The translations under genes and the position numbers were made by a program. The notes below the pieces were generated by a model, which made no database searches, was not told the origin of the DNA, and saw only the letters and a list, made by a program, of their open reading frames with translations. A DNA stretch of 64,000 nt from Castellaniella denitrificans (GTDB taxonomy: Bacteria; Pseudomonadota; Gammaproteobacteria; Burkholderiales; Burkholderiaceae_B): assembly GCF_042653765.1 (NCBI RefSeq), contig NZ_JBHSEZ010000001.1:806001-870000 (forward strand). The letters run 5' to 3'. Shown here piece by piece: positions 7,815 through 14,258 of the stretch. Each line of letters begins with the position of its first letter. The stretch's first letter is position 1.

Positions 7815-8576
7815 TCAGGCGTGGCCGCCCAGGTAGGCCGCGATCACGTCCGGATTGCCGCGGACTTCCGGCCCCGAGCCTTCGGCCAGCCGCTTGCCGT
7901 AGTCCAGCACCAGGATCCGGTCCGACAGGTTCATGACCATCTTCATGTCGTGCTCGACCAGGACGACGGTGACGCCGGTCCCGGCGATCCGGCGCACCAG
8001 GGCGTCGACTTCCTGGGTTTCCTTGGGATTGAGCCCGGCGGCCGGTTCGTCCAGGAACAGCAGGCGCGGCCTCATGGCCAGCGCCCGGGCGATCTCCAGG
8101 CGCTTGAGCGCCCCGTAGGGCATGCTATCGGCGCGCGCGCGGACGTAGGATTCCAGGCCCACGAATTCCATCAGCCCGGCCGCCTCCTCGCGCAGCGCCC
8201 GGTCGCGGCGCCGCAGGCCGGGCGTGCGCAGCAGCGCCTTGAACAGGCTGCCGTCCAAGTGCAGGTGGGCCCCGACCATGACGTTCTCCAGGGCGCTCAT
8301 GTTCATCCAGACCTGCAGGTTCTGGAAGGTGCGCGCCATGCCCCGGCGGGCCAGCTCGTAGGGCGTGCGGCCCTGGATCTCCCGCCCGTCCAGGCGGACG
8401 GCGCCCGCCGTGGGCCGGTAGACCCCGGTGATCAGGTTGAACAGGGTCGTCTTGCCGGCGCCGTTGGGGCCGATGACGGAATACACGATGCCCTCGTCCA
8501 CGGAAAAGCTGACGTCCTGGACGGCGCGGACGTTGCCGAACTGAATGGACAGGCGATCGACTTCGAGCAGGGCCAT
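7815..8576 (-). CDS. livG: Liv-type ABC transporter ATP-binding protein LivG
   Basis: A 253-residue ATPase of the branched-chain amino acid (HAAT) importer family, lying on the cytoplasmic face of the LivHM permease. Walker A GPNGAGKTTLFNLITG is near residue 35, followed by the LivG-specific Q-loop region ARTFQNLQVW, a degenerate signature MPYGALKRLEIARAL (LivG proteins typically have YGxxRxLEIAR), Walker B LLFLDEPAAGLNP and the switch His in VVLVEHDMKMV. It lies 4 bases after livM and just ahead of the hemerythrin-LivF gene. In this catabolic setting the cargo is more likely an aromatic acid than an amino acid. Confidence 0.92.
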   Translation of the reverse strand: MALLEVDRLSIQFGNVRAVQDVSFSVDEGIVYSVIGPNGAGKTTLFNLITGVYRPTAGAVRLDGREIQGRTPYELARRGMARTFQNLQVWMNMSALENVMVGAHLHLDGSLFKALLRTPGLRRRDRALREEAAGLMEFVGLESYVRARADSMPYGALKRLEIARALAMRPRLLFLDEPAAGLNPKETQEVDALVRRIAGTGVTVVLVEHDMKMVMNLSDRILVLDYGKRLAEGSGPEVRGNPDVIAAYLGGHA

Positions 8577-8580
8577 GGCG

Positions 8581-9513
8581 TCAGTCCTCCACGCGCAGGC
8601 GGGCCGCCAGGGTGGGCACCAGGCCGCGCGGCAGGAAGATCATGCACAGCATCAGGATCGCGCCGAAGACGACGATCTCCCAGCCCTCGAAGGTCGCCAG
8701 GGCCTGCGGCAGCGCCGTCAGCAGCACGGCCCCCAGCACCGAGCCGAAGACCGACGCCATGCCGCCCACCACGACCATGGTGACCAGTTCGATCGAGTGG
8801 AAGAAGTTGGCGACCTCGGGCGTCACGAAGCCGACGTAATGCGCCAGGACGCTGCCCATGACGCTGGCGACGACGGCCGACAGCACGAACACGGTGGTCT
8901 TGTAGCGCGGCACGTCCACCCCCACGACCTGGGAGGCGATCTCCGAGCCGTGCAGGCCCCGCAGGGCGCGGCCGAACGGGGAGTCGATCAGGTTCAGCGC
9001 GCCCCACACGCTCAGCAGCAGGAGGGTGGCCACCACCCAGTACCATTGGATGTCGCGCATGAGTTCGTGGCCGAACAGCTCCATGGACTGCACCGGCATG
9101 CCGTCGGGGCCCCCGGTCCAGGCGGCCTCGTTGCGGATCACGATGTTGATGATGATGCCCAGGCCCAGCGTCGCCATGGCCAGGTAATGCCCCTTGAGGC
9201 GCAGGATCGGCCGCGCGACCAGCAGCGCCAGCAGCCCCGTGCCCGCGGCCCCGGCCACCAGGGCCAGCAGCGGGTGCCAGCCGAAATGGGCGGGCAGCAC
9301 CGCCGAGGCGTAGGCGCCCAGGCCCACGAAACCCGCGTGGCCCAGGCTGATCTGGCCCGCGTAGCCGATCAGCAGGTTCAGGCTGAGGACGATCACGGCG
9401 TTGATGCACATGCGGATGACGATGTCCAGGTAATAGCTGTTGGGCGCCAGGAAGGGCGCCGCGGCCAGCGCCAGGGCCAGGATGGCCAGGCCGATGAGGG
9501 AACGTCCGCGCAT
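8581..9513 (-). CDS. livM: Liv-type ABC transporter permease LivM
   Basis: A 310-residue inner-membrane permease. The frame stays open far upstream, but the ATG at 9513 is chosen because it comes 2 bases after the livH stop and gives a protein starting MRGRSLIGLAILALALAAAP, the usual first helix. The family hallmarks LNLLIGYAGQISLGHAGFVGLGAYASA and the late IFLPRGLVPTL are present. Together with LivH it forms the translocation pore. Four bases separate it from livG. Confidence 0.9.
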   Translation of the reverse strand: MRGRSLIGLAILALALAAAPFLAPNSYYLDIVIRMCINAVIVLSLNLLIGYAGQISLGHAGFVGLGAYASAVLPAHFGWHPLLALVAGAAGTGLLALLVARPILRLKGHYLAMATLGLGIIINIVIRNEAAWTGGPDGMPVQSMELFGHELMRDIQWYWVVATLLLLSVWGALNLIDSPFGRALRGLHGSEIASQVVGVDVPRYKTTVFVLSAVVASVMGSVLAHYVGFVTPEVANFFHSIELVTMVVVGGMASVFGSVLGAVLLTALPQALATFEGWEIVVFGAILMLCMIFLPRGLVPTLAARLRVED

Positions 9514-9515
9514 GG

Positions 9516-10391
9516 TCACACCCGCTCCGTGGAAAGGCCGCCGAACAGGCCGCGCGGCATGAAGAACAGGATCAGCAGGATCAGGACGAAGGGGATGGCG
9601 TCCTTGTACGCCGAGGAGACGTAGCCCGCGCCCATGGCTTCCAGCACGCCGACCAGCAGGCCGCCGACCACCGCGCCCAGGCCGCTGCCCAGGCCGCCGA
9701 CCACCGCCGCCACGAAGCCCTTCAGGCCCAGCATGATGCCCACGTCGTAGGAAGTCAGCGTGATCGGCGTGATGAGGATGCCGCCCAGCGCGCCGAGCGC
9801 GGCCGCCAGGGCGAAGCTCATGAGCAGGACCCAGCCGGTGCTGACGCCCACCAGCTGCGCGGCGACCCGGTTGTAGGCCGTGGCCAGCATGGCCTTGCCC
9901 GCCAGCGTGCGGCTGAAGAAATACCAGAGCAGCGCCACCACCACCGCCGTCACCCCGAACACCCAGAAGCTCTGGGGCTGCAGCGTCGCCCCCAGGAGCG
10001 ACACGGGGGCGTGGTCGGAAAACGGCGGCAGGCTGTGGGCGCCCTTGCCCAGCCAGACCTGGATCAGGCCGCGCAGCACCAGCGAGGCGCCGATGGTGAT
10101 GATGATCAGGGTGACCGTGTCGGCGTCCTTGACCGGTTCGATGGCGCACTTCTCGAGCAGCACCCCGACCAGGGCCGGCAGCAGCACGGCCAGCGCGAAG
10201 GCGGGCGCCCAGTGCAGGCCCGCCTGGGTGAAGAACACCGCCAGCATGCCGCCCAGCATGATGAATTCGCCCTGGGCGAAATTGATCACGTGGCTGGCGT
10301 TGTAGATCAGGTTGAAGCCCAGGGCGGCCAGGGCGTAGGTGGCCCCGACGGTCAGGCCCGAGAACAGGAACTGCAGGAATTCCGCATGCAC
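9516..10391 (-). CDS. livH: Liv-type ABC transporter permease LivH
   Basis: A 291-residue inner-membrane permease and the first gene of the seven-gene minus-strand operon ending at 3546. It begins MHAEFLQFLFSGLTVGATYA and carries the LivH hallmark NASHVINFAQGEFIMLGGML plus GLGSGLGAVVGGLLVGVLEA, closing with LFFMPRGLFGG. No binding protein is encoded in this operon; the best candidate lies at 21368-22513 at the end of the phenylacetate operon. A candidate operator lies about 70-100 bases upstream. Confidence 0.9.
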   Translation of the reverse strand: MHAEFLQFLFSGLTVGATYALAALGFNLIYNASHVINFAQGEFIMLGGMLAVFFTQAGLHWAPAFALAVLLPALVGVLLEKCAIEPVKDADTVTLIIITIGASLVLRGLIQVWLGKGAHSLPPFSDHAPVSLLGATLQPQSFWVFGVTAVVVALLWYFFSRTLAGKAMLATAYNRVAAQLVGVSTGWVLLMSFALAAALGALGGILITPITLTSYDVGIMLGLKGFVAAVVGGLGSGLGAVVGGLLVGVLEAMGAGYVSSAYKDAIPFVLILLILFFMPRGLFGGLSTERV

Positions 10392-10738
10392 GGCATGTCT
10401 CCTCGCCAGGGCACGGAGCCGTTCCGCGCGCGGCGGAGGGATTCCGATCCCGATGTATTACAAATCAAATTTTTAATCATCTGATTTGGTATCGGAGAAA
10501 ACATAGAGGACAAGCGCCGGATGATCAAGGGCATCTGATGAATAACCCACAGTCATTCGGGAAAACCATCAACGGAACCGGACGTCCGGCTCATCCATTC
10601 ATCGGATCAGCCTCTGGATCGAGACGGTTTCCAGCAATACGAGAATCAGGATTTTTTCTTGATATTTGTATCATCACGACCTGGAACAGGCCTGCGGACG
10701 GACCGACGGCCCCGCCGCGGCGCCGGCCGGCGCGGGAA
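10392..10738. other. Intergenic region holding the liv operon promoter
   Basis: This 347-base stretch lies between the livH start and the paaX stop, both on the minus strand. The livH-proximal part is A+T-rich and holds an inverted repeat at 10461-10488. On the minus strand the repeat is followed immediately by TGTAATAC, whose TAATAC (10460 down to 10455) is a plausible -10. The paaX-proximal part has no coding frame I can support and no clear terminator. Confidence 0.5.
10461..10488. promoter_or_regulatory. Candidate operator upstream of livH (inverted repeat)
   Basis: CAAATCA (10461-10467) and TGATTTG (10482-10488) are perfect 7-bp inverted arms with a 14-base spacer. Read on the minus strand the site contains AAATCAGAT followed by TTGATT, and almost the same arrangement recurs upstream of paaN at 14131-14154. 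It lies directly upstream of the candidate livH -10, a good position for repression. PaaX, encoded next door, is the obvious candidate binder, though the half-site arrangement differs from the E. coli PaaX site as I recall it. Confidence 0.5.
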
Positions 10739-11743
10739 TCAGAGCGAGATCGCGACCAGCGGATCGTCGGAGGGGAACCGCTCGAAGCCGTCTTCCAGGC
10801 GCGCGGGCACCGTGCCGTCGGCCAGCCGCATGTGGGCGTCCAGATGCCATTCGGACGGTTCGGCCAGGCGGCGGTACAGCTCGCGGCACACCATGCGCGC
10901 GGACTGCCCGGGCCAGTCCGCCGGCAGCAGGACTTCCGGCAGTTCCGGATCCCGCAGCAGCAGGCGGCGGTAATCGTGGATCATCAGCACCCGGGCCAGG
11001 AAGGCTTCCTCAGGTTCCAGGCGGACCCTGCGGTCGCGCCGCAGCTCGGCCAGGATCGGCAGGTAGTCGGCCACGAAGGCGGCGTAGGACTCGGCCAGCC
11101 GCTCCAGGTTCCAGGCCCGGGCCACCAGGTCGGCGTCGGACGCCGTCAGGGTGATGCGCGCGTCGGCGGCCAGCAGGGGCAGCAGGCTGCCCAGCATGTC
11201 GCCCAGGCCGTCGGCCTCGAGCGTATCGTAGGCGGCTTCCAGGTGCGTCGAAGGATGCACGAAGCAATCGTTCCCCAGGCTGCCGAAGCCCTGCCACAGC
11301 AGGGCCTGGCGCAGGCGGTCCCGCTGCCGGGCGTCGAGCTCGCCGACGACCAGGATCAGGCGCCAGCGACGGTCCCAGATCGGCGCGTGGGACGAATAGA
11401 TGTGGCGCGAGGCTTCCTCGAAGCGCAGGCGCCCGGAATCGGTCAGCACGTATTCCGCGCGCCGCCCGTGCGTGTCGGCCCGCAGCCATTTTTCCTTGCC
11501 GAGGCGGAACACCGACGTGCGCACCAGGCGCTCGTTCAGGCCCAGCGGCTCGAGCAGCTGGATCAGGCTGCCCAGCCAGATCCTCCCGCCGCGCGGCAGC
11601 ACGGCGTCGCCGAAGACCGACATGATCAGCGAACCCGCGCGCACCCGCTGCTGTTGACGAAAACGGTCGATGCGGTGCTGGATGGCGGGGATCAAGGCGG
11701 TCGGTGCATGGGTTTCAGGACAGGCGGCCTTCGGATCGGGCAT
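10739..11743 (-). CDS. paaX: PaaX-family transcriptional repressor
   Basis: A 334-residue regulator of the PaaX family, which in E. coli represses phenylacetate genes and is relieved by phenylacetyl-CoA. The N-terminal winged helix reads AGSLIMSVFGDAVLPRGGRIWLGSLIQLL followed by LGLNERLVRTSVFRLGKEKWL, and the central block SHAPIWDRRWRLILVV is the family's usual WD.W segment. Its start overlaps the end of the upstream reductase gene by 29 bases, so it is probably the third gene of the oxygenase-reductase-paaX operon and may autoregulate. It is somewhat longer than the roughly 310-residue E. coli protein. Likely targets are the inverted repeats near 10475 and 14142. Confidence 0.9.
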   Translation of the reverse strand: MPDPKAACPETHAPTALIPAIQHRIDRFRQQQRVRAGSLIMSVFGDAVLPRGGRIWLGSLIQLLEPLGLNERLVRTSVFRLGKEKWLRADTHGRRAEYVLTDSGRLRFEEASRHIYSSHAPIWDRRWRLILVVGELDARQRDRLRQALLWQGFGSLGNDCFVHPSTHLEAAYDTLEADGLGDMLGSLLPLLAADARITLTASDADLVARAWNLERLAESYAAFVADYLPILAELRRDRRVRLEPEEAFLARVLMIHDYRRLLLRDPELPEVLLPADWPGQSARMVCRELYRRLAEPSEWHLDAHMRLADGTVPARLEDGFERFPSDDPLVAISL

Positions 11744-12752
11744 TCTGAATGGCGAAGAATCCTTCCTTGTGGATGAGTTCGTCCTTCGCGCCCAGCGACT
11801 TGACCGCCGCGACGCAGGCGTCCACGAATTCCGGGCTGCCCGCGATGAAAATGCTGTGCGCGGACAGGTCGGGATACAGGCCGGGCAGGATGGTGTCGAT
11901 GCGGCCCGCCAGGTAGCCTTCCCGCTGTTCGCGCGTGAGGGTTATTTTATAGTCGAAATTGCGGTGCTTGGTGCGCCACCAGGCCATCATCCCCTGGCCG
12001 TAGACGTCGTCGGCGGTGCGCGCCGAGAAGATCAGGTCCACTTTCTTGCGGTAGCCGCGCCGCAGCGCGGCCTCGGCCAGGTCCAGGATCGGCGCCAGGC
12101 CCGTGCCCGCCGCCAGGCAGAGCACCGGGGTTTCCGCGGACGGATCGCCGATGAACGTGCCGTAGGCGCCGCTGATCTTGACGCTGTCGCCGACCCGCAG
12201 GGTGTCGTGGATCCAGGCGCTGGTGACGCCGTCGTCGGCGCGCGCGACCTGCAGGGTGATCTCGCCGTCGGGCCGGGGCGCGTTGGCGATCGAGTAGGCC
12301 CGCCGGGGAATGTTGGCGCGCTCGTCGCCCAGGGTGACGTACTGGCCCGGCCAGTAGCGGATCGGCTGACCCACCGGGCGCAGGCGGATCTCCAGGGTGC
12401 GCCGGGCCACCTCGCGGCGCTCGATCAGCACGAACAGCGCGCCTTCCCGGGGTGGGAACAGCTTCGGCCGCGCATCGGCCGTGCCCCATTCGATCACCAT
12501 CTCGTCGGAAATCGGCTTGGCCATGCACATCAGGCCGTAGCCCTGGCGGCGTTCCTCGGCCGACAGGGCCATGTCCAGCACCATCCCCTGGTCGTACTGG
12601 CCTTCCAGGACCCGGACCTTGCATTCGCCGCAGGCGCCGGCCCGGCAGTTGTTCGAAAGCGCGTAGCCGGCCTTTTCCAGGGCCATCAGGACCGTGTCGC
12701 TGTCCTTGCATTCCACGGACTTTCCGGAGGGTTGGATGATGATGCGTGACAT
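11715..12752 (-). CDS. [2Fe-2S]/FAD/NAD(P)H oxidoreductase, electron donor to the diiron oxygenase
   Basis: A 345-residue reductase. The plant-type [2Fe-2S] ferredoxin domain comes first (residues about 1-95) with NCRAGACGECKVR giving Cx4Cx2C and the fourth Cys in GLMCMAKP. An FNR-like domain follows, with the FAD motif RRAYSIAN and the NAD motif AAGTGLAPI. This order (ferredoxin then FNR) is that of BenC, XylZ, DmpP and MmoC; PaaE of the standard phenylacetyl-CoA epoxidase has it reversed. It lies 117 bases after the diiron oxygenase gene, and the pair looks like a two-component monooxygenase. Confidence 0.88.
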   Translation of the reverse strand: MSRIIIQPSGKSVECKDSDTVLMALEKAGYALSNNCRAGACGECKVRVLEGQYDQGMVLDMALSAEERRQGYGLMCMAKPISDEMVIEWGTADARPKLFPPREGALFVLIERREVARRTLEIRLRPVGQPIRYWPGQYVTLGDERANIPRRAYSIANAPRPDGEITLQVARADDGVTSAWIHDTLRVGDSVKISGAYGTFIGDPSAETPVLCLAAGTGLAPILDLAEAALRRGYRKKVDLIFSARTADDVYGQGMMAWWRTKHRNFDYKITLTREQREGYLAGRIDTILPGLYPDLSAHSIFIAGSPEFVDACVAAVKSLGAKDELIHKEGFFAIQNARSEGRLS

Positions 12753-12869
12753 GGGGGGTTTCCGTTTTTTTCGACTGTCTGGGGAACGGCCCCGCCGCCG
12801 GGGGGCGCGGCCGGGGCCGGGATGCGGCCGCCGGGGAAGGAGCGCGCGGCGGCGCCCTTCCCCGGGCGG

Positions 12870-13895
12870 TCAGAACACCGGGATGATGTCCTGCATTTCC
12901 ACGTCCGAGATCTCGTGGCCGGTGATCCCGACTTCCGGGATGGCCGGGAACGGGATGTCGTAGCGGTCCAGGACGCCCTTGAGGTTCAGCATCGCGTTCT
13001 TCCAGTTCTCGAGCTTGGCCTCGTAGGTGGGGATGCCGAAACCGGCGTCGCGGGCGATGGCCTCGGCCTCGCGCTGCGTGGCGATGAAGTCTTCGGGCAG
13101 GTCCCAGAATTCCATCGGCGGTTCGAACAGGACGGCCGACAGGAACAGATAGCCCGCGCGGATCTGCTTGGTGACGACGGACTTGTGCTCTTCGCTGAGT
13201 CCCGGGTAGTCGCGCTCCATCACCGCCATGCAGATCGCCATGTGGCGGCCTTCGTCGCGGCCGATGTTCTTGAAGGCTTCCTTGAAGACCGGCTCGCGCG
13301 AGTTCTCATACATCTGCTTGAAGATGGTGGCGGCGGCGATTTCCCCCATCAGGAAAGAGCTGAACAGCACCGCCAGGTCGTACTTGGGCACGGCGTTCTT
13401 GTAGCCGTTCCAGTAGCGCGCGCCGTTGAAATACAGCCACTTGGCGTTCTTCTGCAGGCGGCGGCCGATGTCGGTCTTGGGCTCGTAGGTGATGGGGTCG
13501 GGATGGTCGAGCAGCTTGGTGATCGACAGGCCGCACATGATCTCGTGGTTCTGCTCGTCGCTGGTGACCGAGAAGAAACACTTGCGCACGGGGTCTTCCT
13601 CGTGGACCTCGTAGGTCTTGATCAGGGCTTCGGCGAAGACCGGGGGCGCGGATGCGTCGAACACCGACAGCAGCGTCCACCAGTAGGCGATGCATTCGCG
13701 CTCTTCCCAGGAATAGCTCTCGACGTCGAGCGTATCCCAGGGCAGTTTTTCGGGTTCCCAGTATTCCCTGAGCGAGGCTTCCCAGACTTCTTGCAGCTTC
13801 TGGGTCTTGCGGTGCCAGGACAGGGGGTAGACGTTGGGCTGTTCAATTTCGGGGGGAAATTCCATCTTGTCCGAAAAGCGTTCCTTGCTGGACAT
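12870..13895 (-). CDS. Ferritin-like diiron oxygenase of the phenylacetate cluster
   Basis: A 341-residue soluble helical protein. Two ExxH motifs typical of four-helix-bundle diiron carboxylate enzymes are visible: E114/H117 in SDEQNHE and E215/H218 in RDEGRHM, with E185 (MGEIAAA) about 30 residues before the second; the helix-A ligand may be D80 or E89. I do not recognise it as PaaA, PaaC, BoxB or a toluene monooxygenase subunit; it is closer in layout to R2-like or AurF-like oxygenases. The start at 13895 follows AAAGGAG; an upstream in-frame ATG at 13967 lacks such a site. Next to a ferredoxin reductase and PaaX, and divergent from paaN, it is the only candidate here for attacking the aromatic ring of the CoA ester. 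Confidence 0.75.
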   Translation of the reverse strand: MSSKERFSDKMEFPPEIEQPNVYPLSWHRKTQKLQEVWEASLREYWEPEKLPWDTLDVESYSWEERECIAYWWTLLSVFDASAPPVFAEALIKTYEVHEEDPVRKCFFSVTSDEQNHEIMCGLSITKLLDHPDPITYEPKTDIGRRLQKNAKWLYFNGARYWNGYKNAVPKYDLAVLFSSFLMGEIAAATIFKQMYENSREPVFKEAFKNIGRDEGRHMAICMAVMERDYPGLSEEHKSVVTKQIRAGYLFLSAVLFEPPMEFWDLPEDFIATQREAEAIARDAGFGIPTYEAKLENWKNAMLNLKGVLDRYDIPFPAIPEVGITGHEISDVEMQDIIPVF

Positions 13896-13947
13896 GAAAG
13901 GGCTCCTTTGGGTGGGTGTACGGGGGCGGACGGATCTGGTCCTTTCA

Positions 13948-13965
13948 GCCCGATTCAAATCGGGC
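13948..13965. promoter_or_regulatory. Perfect inverted repeat in the oxygenase gene leader
   Basis: GCCCGATT (13948-13955) and AATCGGGC (13958-13965) are separated by only CA. It lies 53 bases before the oxygenase ATG, inside the probable 5' leader on the minus strand. It could be an mRNA hairpin or a dimer-binding operator; I cannot tell which. Confidence 0.4.
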
Positions 13966-14130
13966 ATGACTCAATCATGTTACTTGAATAGCCGTTCTGT
14001 CAAATTATTTGTATCGCTTAATGCCTAGGGTTTTCCTGGATTATAGAAAGACGGAAGTACATCGAACATCCAATACCCTATGAAACCATTGATTTTCCTT
14101 GTTATACGATTATTTGATAAATCCATCACG

Positions 14131-14154
14131 AAATCAGATAAATTAGGCTTGATT
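14131..14154. promoter_or_regulatory. Candidate operator upstream of paaN
   Basis: AAATCA (14131-14136) and TGATT (14150-14154) form an inverted pair with 13 bases between, and the left part AAATCAGAT is identical to the minus-strand sequence of the livH-upstream site. The right arm overlaps the candidate -35 of the paaN promoter. Shared control by PaaX is inferred. Confidence 0.45.
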
Positions 14155-14258
14155 GAAAAGTTGCTTTCCAAAAGTGATACATTAATCGTCATCAAATACA
14201 AAGTTTCGTATTTCTAAAGGACATGCCGCCCCCCACAGGCCGGCACTGGAGGCCCCCC

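Larger units (their letters stand above)
13896..14258. promoter_or_regulatory. Divergent promoter region, oxygenase operon / paaN operon
   Basis: About 360 bases lie between the two divergent starts, and the core from 13968 to 14222 is strikingly A+T-rich against its GC-rich flanks. It contains an 18-base hairpin at 13948-13965, a candidate operator at 14131-14154 and, just after it, TTGAAA (14153-14158) with GATACA 17 bases on (14176-14181) as a weak plus-strand promoter. No open frame in it looks coding. Confidence 0.55.

Noticed and set aside
10461..10488. Calling the livH-upstream repeat a confirmed PaaX box
   Set aside because: The E. coli PaaX site, as I recall it, has TGATTC and GAATCA half-sites with a longer spacer; here the arms are in the opposite order, so only a candidate is reported.
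12870..13895. Calling the diiron protein BoxB (benzoyl-CoA epoxidase)
   Set aside because: It is well short of BoxB length, the neighbourhood has no BoxC ring-opening enzyme, and the ligase is PaaK-like rather than a benzoate-CoA ligase.
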